A stretch of DNA of 9,683 nt from GWF2-50-93 sp041666985 (GCA_041666985.1 JBAYFV010000129.1:1-9683); one strand, 5' to 3'. Positions 1 to 7,555 are shown, numbered from the stretch's first letter. Program-made: numbers and translations. The notes: generated from the letters alone by a model not told the origin.

Positions 1-150
1 CCGGGGGCTGTCGGCGGAAAGACGGGCATACCCTAAGCGGTATGTTCCTTTCCGCCGACAGCGTCCGGTGCCGAAAGCACCCGGTCCCGAAGGGATGGGG
101 CAACAGCAGGTCTGCGCGCTCCCTCTGCCGTTGCTCCCACCAGCGTCACC
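1..150. other. GC-rich multi-hairpin segment, identity unknown
   Basis: This stretch is about 68% GC by hand count, against about 36% for bases 151-225. It folds into a series of stem-loops: a long one at 7-62, GGTGC/GCACC at 67-71 and 77-81 around a CGAAA loop, TCCC/GGGA at 85-88 and 92-95, and a 12-pair stem with one mismatch and one bulge between 97-109 and 125-138. I do not recognise it as tRNA, SRP RNA, RNase P RNA, tmRNA or a riboswitch. It could be a structured RNA on either strand, the terminator region of an upstream gene, or a dispersed intergenic repeat. An open frame runs through it in frame 3 (3-209), but it shows no protein family resemblance and the hairpins argue against coding. 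Confidence 0.5.
7..62. repeat. Perfect 15-bp inverted repeat with nested stem
   Basis: GCTGTCGGCGGAAAG (7-21) is the exact reverse complement of CTTTCCGCCGACAGC (48-62). Inside it, CATACC (27-32) pairs with GGTATG (39-44) around a six-base loop, so the whole unit can form one long two-part hairpin. No U-run follows the right arm, so it is not a textbook intrinsic terminator on the + strand. On the minus strand the left edge ends in CCCCCGG, which also lacks a U-run. The pairing is certain, the function is not. Confidence 0.85.
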
Positions 151-225
151 GTATTTATGAACACGACTACTTAGTGATAAAGATCTCGAATACATATTGG
201 CAACTATAAAACAGGAAACAGCGCT

Positions 226-843
226 ATGACCTACAAAACGGAACAGGAAAAGTTCTGGGCTGGGAATTTCGGCTCGGAATATATCGGTCGGAACAAGGGA
301 GAAAAATGGATTGCCAGCAACCTGGCACTGTTCTCGAAAATACTCGGCAGCACAAAATCTGTTGCTTCCGTTCTTGAACTTGGTGCAAATATAGGATTGA
401 ATCTGCATGCAATCCGAGGGCTCATCCCTGAGGCCTCTCTTACCGCCGTGGAAATAAATGAAGAGGCCGTGAATGAACTGCGCAAATTCGACTACATTGA
501 ACCTGTATTTTCGTCCATACTGGATTTCAAGCCTGCAAAGAAGTGGGATATTGTCTTCACCAAGGGAGTTTTAATCCATCTCAATCCCGATGTCCTGCCG
601 GACGTATATGATCTAATGTACAGGGCAAGCAACCGATACATCCTGGTCTGCGAGTATTACAACCCCTCTCCTGTCGAGATTCCATATCGGGGGCATAGCG
701 GCCGTCTCTTCAAGCGCGATTTTGCCGGGGAAATCCTGAAGGGGCATGCTGATATTTCACTTGTAGAATATGGATTTGCATATCACAACGATCCAAACTT
801 TCCGCAGGATGATCTCTCCTGGTTTCTGATGGAAAAATCATGA
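226..843 (+). CDS. Pseudaminic acid biosynthesis-associated methylase
   Basis: A 205-residue SAM-dependent methyltransferase of the small class I family found beside Pse genes. The acceptor is not established for the family; a hydroxyl or amine of the nonulosonate is plausible. The SAM-binding motif I is VLELGANIGLNL (49-60), with acidic E76 ending the second strand, and FTKGVLIHLNP (111-121) follows. The aromatic start FWAGNFG (10-16) and the block CEYYNPSPVEIPYRG (142-156) are characteristic of the family. There is no signal peptide, so it is cytoplasmic. AGGAA at 213-217 lies 8 bases before the ATG and supports this start. It opens the operon and its stop overlaps the pseF start in ATGA. 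I see no clear promoter immediately upstream, so transcription may start within or before the hairpin region. Confidence 0.88.
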   Translation: MTYKTEQEKFWAGNFGSEYIGRNKGEKWIASNLALFSKILGSTKSVASVLELGANIGLNLHAIRGLIPEASLTAVEINEEAVNELRKFDYIEPVFSSILDFKPAKKWDIVFTKGVLIHLNPDVLPDVYDLMYRASNRYILVCEYYNPSPVEIPYRGHSGRLFKRDFAGEILKGHADISLVEYGFAYHNDPNFPQDDLSWFLMEKS

Positions 844-1565
844 ACTGCAAAACTGGCATCCCACGGACTTCGAATATTGCGGTAATCCCCGCACGGGGAG
901 GAAGCAAGCGTATTCCCGGGAAAAACATAAGGGATTTCTGCGGCAAGCCCATGATCTCATACTCCATCGAGGCGGCAAAAGCTTCAGGAGTTTTCGACAG
1001 GATAATTGTTTCAACCGACTGTCAGAAAATAGCCGTTATTGCAAGGAATTATGGCGCTGAAGTTCCTTTTATGCGTACGCCGGAACTTTCCGACGACCAT
1101 ACAGACACAGATGCCGTCGTGTTGCACGCACTAGACTGGATCAACACGAACTGGGGACAGGCAGACTATATTTGCTGCATATATCCAACTGCGCCTTTTG
1201 TCAGGGCCGAATATCTCAAAAAAGGATATGATCTGATTGTAAGGGAAAAAGCGGCATCCGCATTTTCCGTCACATCATTCCCATATCCCATCTTTAGAGC
1301 ACTGAAGCTGGACAAGGACGATAGGCTAAGGATGTTCTGGCCTGAAAACTACAGGGTACGCTCCCAGGATCTGCCCGAAGCCTACCACGACGCCGGACAG
1401 TTCTACTGGCTGGATGCAAGGAAATTTGCCGTTGAAAAAAGGTTTTTCTCAGCTGATGCCGTTCCCATCACACTTCCGCGCAAATTCGTACAGGATATTG
1501 ACACTCTTGAAGACTGGGAACGGGCAGAGTTCATATATAAGGCTCTTGAAAACCAGAATAAATGA
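840..1565 (+). CDS. pseF: Pseudaminic acid cytidylyltransferase (CMP-Pse synthetase)
   Basis: Activates Pse with CTP to CMP-Pse, the donor used by surface glycosyltransferases; cytoplasmic. The 241-residue protein has the nucleotide-binding signature IPARGGSKRIPGKNI at 16-30, YPTAPF at 115-120, and the C-terminal QDIDTLEDWERAE at 218-230, whose Asp219 and Asp221 are the expected metal ligands. The stretch around DLPEAYHDAGQFYW (177-190) is typical of PseF rather than of NeuA. The N-terminus is about ten residues longer than many PseF proteins, but the next Met is residue 38, inside the fold, and the ATG overlaps the methylase stop as ATGA, so this start is preferred. Position between the methylase and pseG strengthens the assignment. 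Confidence 0.93.
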   Translation: MNCKTGIPRTSNIAVIPARGGSKRIPGKNIRDFCGKPMISYSIEAAKASGVFDRIIVSTDCQKIAVIARNYGAEVPFMRTPELSDDHTDTDAVVLHALDWINTNWGQADYICCIYPTAPFVRAEYLKKGYDLIVREKAASAFSVTSFPYPIFRALKLDKDDRLRMFWPENYRVRSQDLPEAYHDAGQFYWLDARKFAVEKRFFSADAVPITLPRKFVQDIDTLEDWERAEFIYKALENQNK

Positions 1566-3055
1566 TGAAGAATACAATTGTCATACGCGCTGACGCTTCC
1601 GTAAAGAACGGGACGGGACATATAATGCGCTGCCTAGCGCTGGCTCATGCTTTGAAACACAATGGGAATGATGCCTGTTTTGCAGTTTCAAAATGTCCGG
1701 ACGCCCTTTTGAAACAAATAAAGGGTGATTCCTTCTCCGTCCTCAGGATCAAATCAAAGGCTGGAAGCCTCAAGGATGCCCAGGAGCTTGCGAAATTCGC
1801 AAAAAAGAATAAATCCTTCTGGATCATAACCGACGGATACCATTTTTCAGACAAATACCAGGATGCAATCAAGGATGCCGGGCTTCATCTGCTTTTCATA
1901 GATGACTACGGACACTGCAGGAAATACAGCGCCGACATGATTCTCAACCAGAACCTATATGCCGGAACGCATTTTTACCCTTCAACCGGAACTTTCACAA
2001 GACTTCTCCTCGGCACACAATATTCGCTTCTCCGTCCGGAATTTTTACATTACAGGCATTGGAAAAGGGAAGTTCCCGAACAGGCCTCCCGACTTCTTAT
2101 AACACTCGGCGGCAGCGATCCTGATAATACAACCCTGAAGATCCTCAAGGCTCTCAAAAACCTGAAATTCGAAGTGAAGGCCGTCATAGGCGGTGCCAAT
2201 CCTCATCTCAAGTCAATTGAAAAGGAAATCTCCAAATCTCCAAATCTCCAAATACTTAAAAATATATCAGATATGCCGAGGCTCATGGAATGGGCTGACA
2301 TTGCCTTCACGAGTGGAGGAAGCACCTGCTGGGAGACCTGTTTCATGGGGCTTCCCAACATGATCATCTATTGTGCCGACAACCAGAAACCGATTGCAAT
2401 GAGCCTTGATTCAGCCGGAGCCGCCATGAATCTCGGACACAACAGGGATTTGACTGGAAAGGCACTTGTCTCAGTCCTCAGGAAGCTTGCAAAAGATCGC
2501 GCAGGACGGACGGAGATGTCGGAAAAGGGCAGACGGCTTGTTGATGGCAGAGGTGCGGAAAGGGTCGTCTGCGAGATGGGCGCACCGTCTCTGAGAAAAG
2601 CTGAAAAAGACGACTGCCGTTTCGTATGGGAGCTTTCGAATTCAAAGGATGTAAGGTTTTTCTCCTTCTCGTCCAACCCGATTCCGTGGAACAAGCACAA
2701 TGAGTGGTTCAGTAAAATGCTAACTGATGAAAACAGTCGCTTCTATATTGCCGAAAATCCTGAAGGGGTAAAAGCGGGACAGGTAAGATTCAGGATAAAC
2801 GGAAAGGATGCCACGATAACAACAAGCTTGGTGTCGGAATTCCGCGGCAAAGGATACGGAAGGATGCTTATCTCCCAGGGTTCGGATTCCCTTTTCCGGG
2901 TCACAGACGTAGACACCATCCATTCCTACATAAAACCCGAGAACACAGCTTCGGTGAAATCATTTGTCAAGGCCGGCTACAGCCAGACAGACCTTGACTG
3001 TTTTGCATTGGAAAATAAAGCACTCCACTTTGTATTAAAAAAAGGAAAGTCCTGA
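1562..3055 (+). CDS. pseG: Fused PseG UDP-sugar hydrolase and PseH-like N-acetyltransferase
   Basis: A 497-residue bifunctional protein. Residues 1 to about 340 are PseG, which removes UDP from UDP-2,4-diacetamido-2,4,6-trideoxy-AltNAc. Visible motifs are GTGHIMRCLALA (17-28) with the presumed catalytic His20, LGGSDPDN (182-189), and the UDP-binding SGGSTCWE (251-258) of GT-B-like folds. Residues about 344-495 are a GNAT acetyltransferase; the acetyl-CoA loop is RGKGYG (428-433), followed by IKPENTASVKSFVKAGY (457-473). This half should be PseH, which acetylates the 4-amino group before PseG acts. In Campylobacter and Helicobacter these are separate proteins. The reading frame is continuous. 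It starts in ATGATG overlapping the pseF stop and ends in TGATG with pseI. A short 8-base tandem repeat lies in the PseG part. Confidence 0.92.
   Translation: MMKNTIVIRADASVKNGTGHIMRCLALAHALKHNGNDACFAVSKCPDALLKQIKGDSFSVLRIKSKAGSLKDAQELAKFAKKNKSFWIITDGYHFSDKYQDAIKDAGLHLLFIDDYGHCRKYSADMILNQNLYAGTHFYPSTGTFTRLLLGTQYSLLRPEFLHYRHWKREVPEQASRLLITLGGSDPDNTTLKILKALKNLKFEVKAVIGGANPHLKSIEKEISKSPNLQILKNISDMPRLMEWADIAFTSGGSTCWETCFMGLPNMIIYCADNQKPIAMSLDSAGAAMNLGHNRDLTGKALVSVLRKLAKDRAGRTEMSEKGRRLVDGRGAERVVCEMGAPSLRKAEKDDCRFVWELSNSKDVRFFSFSSNPIPWNKHNEWFSKMLTDENSRFYIAENPEGVKAGQVRFRINGKDATITTSLVSEFRGKGYGRMLISQGSDSLFRVTDVDTIHSYIKPENTASVKSFVKAGYSQTDLDCFALENKALHFVLKKGKS
2226..2253 (+). repeat. AAATCTCC tandem repeat, 3.5 copies, inside pseG
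   Basis: Three exact head-to-tail copies of the 8-base unit AAATCTCC occupy 2226-2249, followed by a partial AAAT. The tract encodes residues of about 222-231 of the PseG domain. Because 8 is not a multiple of 3, gain or loss of one unit would shift the frame and remove the UDP-binding SGGS motif and the whole acetyltransferase domain. It is present in frame here. Confidence 0.85.
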
Positions 3056-4101
3056 TGAAAAGCATAAAAATCGGGAAACGCAACATCGGATCTGGACACC
3101 CAACGTATATCATTGCCGAGATTTCTGCAAACCATGGTCAGAGCTTTGAAAAGGCGGTTGAAATAATCATGGCGGCAAAGGAAGCCGGTGCCGACGCCGT
3201 AAAGCTTCAAACATATACTCCAGACACCATCAGCATAGATTGCAACAACAAATATTTCATGATAAAAGGGACGGTCTGGAAGGGCAAAAACCTGTACAAA
3301 CTATACGCAGAAGCCTTCACTCCCTGGGAATGGCAACCCAAACTCAAGAAAATCGCAGACAGCCTCAAGATGGATCTTTTCTCCTCGCCTTTTGATTCCA
3401 CTGCCGTAGACTTCCTGGAGAAAATGAATGTCCCGGCATACAAAATAGCTTCGTTTGAACTTGTTGACATCCCCCTGATAAGGAAAATCGCACGACTCGG
3501 AAAACCTGTCATAATGTCCACGGGAATGGCGACGCTTCAGGAGATAAGGGAGTCGCTGAACGCGATCAGGGCCGAAGGCAACAGCCAAGTGGCATTGCTG
3601 AAATGCACCAGCGAATATCCTGCGGATCCAAAAAGCATGAACCTCAGGACAATCCCCGATATGAGGGAAAAATTCGGGACTGTAGTCGGGCTTTCAGATC
3701 ACACCCTGGGAATTGCATCGTCTGTGGCAGCGGTATCGCTTGGTGCCTGCATAATTGAAAAACATCTGACCCTTTCAAGGAAAGATCCAGGGCCTGACAG
3801 TGCCTTCTCCCTGGAGCCTTCGGAGCTTAAGGAACTCGTAAGGGAGGTGCGGACAGTTGAAGACGCACTGGGAAAAGTGAGCTACTCCTTTACGGAGAAG
3901 GAGAAGGCGACACGCGTACTCCGACGTTCCCTGTTCGCCGTCAAGGACATTAAAAAAGGAGAGGAACTTACCATGGAGAATGTCAGATCAATCAGGCCGG
4001 CGTATGGGATTCCTCCAAAATATTTTGACAAGGTAATCGGAAGAAAAGCCAGGGAAAATATCAAATTCGGAACGCCTCTTTCATTCTCACTGATCATGTG
4101 A
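3055..4101 (+). CDS. pseI: Pseudaminic acid synthase
   Basis: Condenses 2,4-diacetamido-2,4,6-trideoxy-L-altrose with phosphoenolpyruvate to give Pse; a cytoplasmic, metal-dependent enzyme of the NeuB family. The 348 residues match the usual length. A TIM-barrel domain spans about 15-265 with AEISANHG at 21-28, MSTGMATLQEI at 154-164 and the metal-binding His216 in LSDHTLG and His237 in EKHLTL, which correspond to His215 and His236 of meningococcal NeuB. The segment SRKDPGPDSAFSLEP (241-255) has the DSAFS form of PseI rather than the form seen in sialic or legionaminic synthases. A SAF (antifreeze-like) domain follows at about 285-348 with RSLFAVKDIKKGE. AGGA at 3043-3046 precedes the ATG, which shares one base with the pseG stop. 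Confidence 0.94.
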   Translation: MKSIKIGKRNIGSGHPTYIIAEISANHGQSFEKAVEIIMAAKEAGADAVKLQTYTPDTISIDCNNKYFMIKGTVWKGKNLYKLYAEAFTPWEWQPKLKKIADSLKMDLFSSPFDSTAVDFLEKMNVPAYKIASFELVDIPLIRKIARLGKPVIMSTGMATLQEIRESLNAIRAEGNSQVALLKCTSEYPADPKSMNLRTIPDMREKFGTVVGLSDHTLGIASSVAAVSLGACIIEKHLTLSRKDPGPDSAFSLEPSELKELVREVRTVEDALGKVSYSFTEKEKATRVLRRSLFAVKDIKKGEELTMENVRSIRPAYGIPPKYFDKVIGRKARENIKFGTPLSFSLIM

Positions 4102-4148
4102 GGACAAATCGTCTCCGGATAAAAATCAACAATATCGGGAAAGGCATT

Positions 4149-4949
4149 ATGAGCAAAGAGAAGATTCTCGAAAGGGCCGCGGCTGCGGACTGTCTCAGCA
4201 TGCGCATAACTGAGAACGTAGCTGCACAGCAGGTGGATCTCAATAATTGGATTTTTTCAAATATAAATGTATCCAATGGCTCTAAGGTGTTGGAGCTGTG
4301 CTGTGGTACCGGAGCTCAGACCTCACATCTTGTCGAGAGGGTCGGAAATACAGGAAGAGTAGTTTCGGTGGACATTTCAAGGAAGGCTTTGGATTCCATA
4401 ATGGGAAAGACTCTTCCTGAGTACAAATCCCGTCTCACATTGATCGAGTCCAGCCTGGACGATCTGTCAGGAGCCTTGAAGGGGTCTGGGGGAAACATGG
4501 ACGGGTTTGACATGGTTTTCTGTGCCTACGGACTTTACTACGGCAAGGATGCGCGGAGCGTCATGAATGCAGCCATGGAGCGTCTGAAACCAGATGGCTC
4601 AATGGTCATTGTCGGCCCGTTCGGACCAAACAACGGCGCCCTGTTCAGCTTTCTGGAACAGCAGCAGGTGAAAATACCTGAGTATGTCCGCCACACAAGC
4701 CAGGATTTCATGTGTACCGAGGTCATTCCCTGGGCAACAGTGAATTTCCCATTGGTGAAAATCAGGAGGCTTGTAAATCCTGTCTGCTGGCAGTCAGCGC
4801 AGAATGTCATATCGTATTGGCGGAATTCAACATTTTTTGATGTGGAAAGGCTTCCTCAAGTTCAAGCTGGACTAGAAGAACACTTCCGCACCACCCCTGA
4901 GTTTAGAAATGAAAAATGGATTATGCTTATGGAGGCATGTCATGGGTAA
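4149..4949 (+). CDS. Class I SAM-dependent methyltransferase
   Basis: A 266-residue methyltransferase of unknown acceptor. Motif I is VLELCCGTGAQT (47-58), the ribose-binding acidic residue is Asp75 in VVSVDIS, and LKPDGSMVIVGPFG (146-159) is the typical strand-5 region, similar to UbiE-type enzymes. The C-terminal third (about 160-266) matches nothing I recognise and probably forms the acceptor site. Two starts are possible: ATG at 4149, preceded by GGGAAAGG at 4137-4144, and GTG at 4098, which overlaps the pseI stop as GTGA and would add 17 residues. I choose 4149 because of the Shine-Dalgarno site and because the extension is basic and unlike the fold. Its place among Pse genes suggests O- or N-methylation of the sugar; this is inference. 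Confidence 0.8.
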   Translation: MSKEKILERAAAADCLSMRITENVAAQQVDLNNWIFSNINVSNGSKVLELCCGTGAQTSHLVERVGNTGRVVSVDISRKALDSIMGKTLPEYKSRLTLIESSLDDLSGALKGSGGNMDGFDMVFCAYGLYYGKDARSVMNAAMERLKPDGSMVIVGPFGPNNGALFSFLEQQQVKIPEYVRHTSQDFMCTEVIPWATVNFPLVKIRRLVNPVCWQSAQNVISYWRNSTFFDVERLPQVQAGLEEHFRTTPEFRNEKWIMLMEACHG

Positions 4950-5628
4950 CCGAATCCTCGTAATCGCATCCCACCCGGATGATGAGGTCCTTGGCTGCGG
5001 CGGAACAGTCCGCCGCCTTGCCAACGAAGGGCACAATGTACGCATTGCAATCCTGGGCGAAGGAATCACCTCCCGCTGCACACAGCGGGAACAGGCGGAT
5101 CAGGCAGAGCTCCGCCAACTGCAGCTCCGGAGCCAGAACGCATGCAAACTGCTGGGAGCCGAAAACATCTCATTCCATTCCCTGCCGGACAATCGCTTTG
5201 ATACCGTCCCCCTGCTCGAAGTTGCAAAAATCATCGAGGGACTGATCGAGGACTTCCATCCATCAATAGTCTACACCCAGCATGGCGGCGATTTGAACAT
5301 TGATCATGTTATAACCTTCCGTGCGACTCTTACCGCTGCCCGACCTACCGAGAACTGTCCGGTAAAGGAGCTATACGCCTATGAGGTTGCGTCGTCATCC
5401 GAATGGTCTTTCAGCCAGTTCAGCCCGGCATTTATTCCGAACTTCTTTGTCGATATAAACCAGACCCTCGACATTAAAATAAAGGCTATGAACATTTATG
5501 AAGGCGAAGTCAGAGCATTTCCGCACCCGCGCTCTGCTGAAGCCCTGCATGCGACTGCGCAGCGCTGGGGCAGCGTCATCGGAGTTAAAGCTGCCGAGGC
5601 ATTCCAGCTTGTCCGAAAGTCTTACTGA
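4942..5628 (+). CDS. PIG-L/LmbE family zinc N-deacetylase
   Basis: A 228-residue member of the PIG-L/LmbE family, which removes N-acetyl groups from sugars (as in GlcNAc-PI and GlcNAc-Ins deacetylases) with a zinc ion. The signature ASHPDDEVLGCGGT is at 9-22: His11 and Asp14 are the expected zinc ligands and Asp13 the general base. The third ligand is His122 in GGDLNIDH (115-122). No signal peptide or membrane segment is visible, so it is cytoplasmic. GGAGG at 4931-4935, 6 bases before the ATG at 4942, fixes the start; an ATG at 4909 is in frame but lies well inside the preceding gene. It overlaps that gene by 8 bases. Its likely substrate is a Pse N-acetyl group or a precursor, freeing an amine for another acyl or methyl group; no sequence feature proves the substrate. 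Confidence 0.85.
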   Translation: MGNRILVIASHPDDEVLGCGGTVRRLANEGHNVRIAILGEGITSRCTQREQADQAELRQLQLRSQNACKLLGAENISFHSLPDNRFDTVPLLEVAKIIEGLIEDFHPSIVYTQHGGDLNIDHVITFRATLTAARPTENCPVKELYAYEVASSSEWSFSQFSPAFIPNFFVDINQTLDIKIKAMNIYEGEVRAFPHPRSAEALHATAQRWGSVIGVKAAEAFQLVRKSY

Positions 5629-5699
5629 AAAGACAAAATACCGTTATGGACTGTTTAGAAAATCAAACAACGGAGGGTCTACACCGCTTAGAAGCATTG

Positions 5700-5728
5700 T
5701 TGACATGTAAATTCCAGAGTTTTATAAA
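5700..5728 (+). promoter_or_regulatory. Near-consensus sigma70-type promoter for the acetamidino module
   Basis: TTGACA at 5700-5705 is a perfect -35 box. A 17-base spacer separates it from TATAAA at 5723-5728, which matches five of six bases of the -10 consensus. Transcription would begin near 5735, giving a leader of about 37 bases with GGGAG at 5761-5765, 6 bases before the ATG of the amidotransferase. It lies in the 143-base gap after the deacetylase gene, the first real break in the operon. No convincing terminator was found in that gap, so read-through from upstream may add to expression. Confidence 0.72.
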
Positions 5729-5771
5729 TGTTAAAATCATAAACCATTACACATACAACAGGGAGTGAGAA

Positions 5772-6926
5772 ATGATAAGATATTGCAGTAAATGCGTCAT
5801 GCCGGAAACAAAACCAGACCTTGTCATAGATGAAAAAGGTGTATGCAGCGCATGCAGGTACATGGAGAAGCGCAAAGTCATCGATTGGGATAAGCGCAGG
5901 GAGGAATTCATAAAAATTACAGATAAATACAGGAGCAGGAACGGCACAAACTATGACTGCCTGATTCCGGTCAGCGGAGGGAAAGACAGCACATACCAGG
6001 CAATCAAGATGCTTGAAATCGGCATGAATCCACTTTGCATCACTGCAACCACATGCAAACTTACTGCAATAGGCCGCAGGAACATCGAAAATCTGAAGAT
6101 GCTAGGCGTTGATTACGTGGAATTGACAACCAACCCGAAAGTCCGCAGAAAAATGAATCATATCGGACTCACTCAGGTTGGAGATATCTCATGGCCAGAA
6201 CATGCAAGCATTTTTACAATTCCAGTAAGGGTCGCGGTTCAAATGAATGTCCCCTTGATGATCTGGGGGGAAAATCCTCAGACTGAATACGGAGGTCCCG
6301 CCGCAGCCGCAGAAAATAACACCCTTAGTCGCCAATGGCTGGAAGAATTCGGAGGACTTCTGGGATTGAGGGTCTCCGACCTTATCGGACAGGACGGCAT
6401 TCAGGCGAAAGACCTGATCCAGTACAGCTATCCTTCAAATGAGGAATTGAAAAGAGTCGGGGTGACTGGACTTTTCCTCGGTTATTACTTCCCCTGGGAC
6501 GGATACCAGAACGCCCTCATAGCGCAGGCTTACGGTTTTGAATCTTATCCGAAAACTGTTGAAGGCTCCCTGATAAACTATGAGAACCTTGACAACTTCC
6601 ATACGGGGATACATGACTATTTCAAGTTCCTGAAATACGGATTCGGGCGAGCAACAGACCTCGCCTGCCTTCATGTCCGACACGGCAGATTGTCCAGGAA
6701 ACAGGCTCTGGACCTGATAATGATACATGACGGCAAATTCCCCTGGTCTTATCTCGGATGCGGCATTCAGGAGATAATGAACGATATCGGGATGACGGTC
6801 GATGAATTCATAACCGTCTGCGACCGTTTCACCAACAAGAAGCTCTTCAAGATTGACTCCAGAGGAAACCTGCTGAAAGATAAAAATGGAAATCTCACAA
6901 AAATAAACTACGACAATGCGGGCTAA
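5772..6926 (+). CDS. pseA: N-acetyl sugar amidotransferase (PseA/WbpG/AglX type)
   Basis: Converts an N-acetyl group of a sugar to an acetamidino group by ATP-dependent activation of the amide carbonyl and attack by ammonia. In Campylobacter PseA is needed for acetamidino-Pse; WbpG does the equivalent in Pseudomonas O-antigen synthesis. The 384-residue protein has the PP-loop ATP-binding signature SGGKDS at 68-73. Cys5, Cys8, Cys25 and Cys28 form two CxxC pairs likely to bind zinc. WGENPQTEYGGP at 165-176 is a conserved block of this family. The amidotransferase family assignment is firm; the Pse substrate is inferred from the genes upstream. Like its relatives it lacks a glutaminase domain, which the next two genes supply. 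Confidence 0.9.
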   Translation: MIRYCSKCVMPETKPDLVIDEKGVCSACRYMEKRKVIDWDKRREEFIKITDKYRSRNGTNYDCLIPVSGGKDSTYQAIKMLEIGMNPLCITATTCKLTAIGRRNIENLKMLGVDYVELTTNPKVRRKMNHIGLTQVGDISWPEHASIFTIPVRVAVQMNVPLMIWGENPQTEYGGPAAAAENNTLSRQWLEEFGGLLGLRVSDLIGQDGIQAKDLIQYSYPSNEELKRVGVTGLFLGYYFPWDGYQNALIAQAYGFESYPKTVEGSLINYENLDNFHTGIHDYFKFLKYGFGRATDLACLHVRHGRLSRKQALDLIMIHDGKFPWSYLGCGIQEIMNDIGMTVDEFITVCDRFTNKKLFKIDSRGNLLKDKNGNLTKINYDNAG

Positions 6927-6934
6927 TTTGACAA

Positions 6935-7552
6935 ATGGGGAAAGTTGCAATAATCGATTACGGCATGGGAAACATTGATTCGGTTCTGCGCGCCGTCGAG
7001 GAGTGCGGGGCAGAGCCCGTACTTACAAACGAGAAGGCTGTCCTTGAGACCTGTTCTTCAATAATACTTCCGGGTGTGGGGGCTTTTTCAGATGCAATGC
7101 GTCAACTGAAAAAACTTTCCCTGGATCTTATAATCAAGGAGCAGGTACTTGAGAAGAACATCCCCTTTCTGGGCATTTGCCTGGGGATGCAGCTCTTGGC
7201 CTCTAGAGGGACTGAGGGCGGAGATACGGAAGGACTTAATCTGATCAAGGGGTCTGTTGCCCGCTTTGAATCAAATGCTAAAGACATTAGGATTCCCCAC
7301 ATGGGATGGAACGAAGTCGTTTTCAAGACCGATTCCCAGCTTTTTAACGGAATAGATTCCGGAAAGGACTTCTATTTTGTCCACAGTTATCATTTCAAGC
7401 CCGACAACGATTCTGACATAGCGGGGACGACCCCTTACTGTGGAGAATTCGTGTCCGTGGTCGGAAGAGGCCTCATATTCGGGACTCAGTTCCATCCCGA
7501 AAAGAGCCAAAAGACGGGTTTTAGACTTCTCAGAAACTTCCTGGAAATCTGA
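6935..7552 (+). CDS. hisH: HisH-like glutamine amidotransferase subunit of the acetamidino system
   Basis: A 205-residue class I glutaminase that releases ammonia from glutamine. The triad is complete: Cys82 in LGICLGMQ, His187 and Glu189 in TQFHPEKS. The oxyanion-strand loop PGVGAF is at 46-51, and PHMGWN (121-126) with YFVHSYHF (147-154) are usual HisH features. In histidine synthesis HisH pairs with HisF. Here no other his gene is present, and the pair sits directly after the amidotransferase as in Campylobacter flagellin-glycosylation loci and the Pseudomonas wbp cluster, so it should feed ammonia to sugar amidination. It starts 8 bases after the previous stop with a weak Shine-Dalgarno site, which suggests translational coupling. 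Confidence 0.88.
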   Translation: MGKVAIIDYGMGNIDSVLRAVEECGAEPVLTNEKAVLETCSSIILPGVGAFSDAMRQLKKLSLDLIIKEQVLEKNIPFLGICLGMQLLASRGTEGGDTEGLNLIKGSVARFESNAKDIRIPHMGWNEVVFKTDSQLFNGIDSGKDFYFVHSYHFKPDNDSDIAGTTPYCGEFVSVVGRGLIFGTQFHPEKSQKTGFRLLRNFLEI

Positions 7553-7555
7553 CTT

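Noticed and set aside
97..138. Integron attC-like site, from GCAAC and GTTGC arms
   Set aside because: The bases around the arms do not match the RYYYAAC and GTTRRRY core sites, and no gene cassette is bounded by them.
42..209. Open frame through the hairpin region (ATG at 42)
   Set aside because: The frame lies across strong inverted repeats, has many Cys/Arg/His residues without family resemblance, and has no ribosome binding site.
205..210. TATAAA as a -10 box for the first gene
   Set aside because: No -35 box lies at a proper distance and the start would fall on the ribosome binding site. I also found no good sigma28 or sigma54 match here.
5641..5673. CCGTT/AACGG inverted repeat after the deacetylase gene
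   Set aside because: The five-base arms are separated by a long loop and no U-run follows, so it does not qualify as a terminator.
6435..6950. Long minus-strand ORF of 171 codons opposite the amidotransferase gene
   Set aside because: It is antisense to a clearly conserved protein and shows no family resemblance or ribosome binding site.
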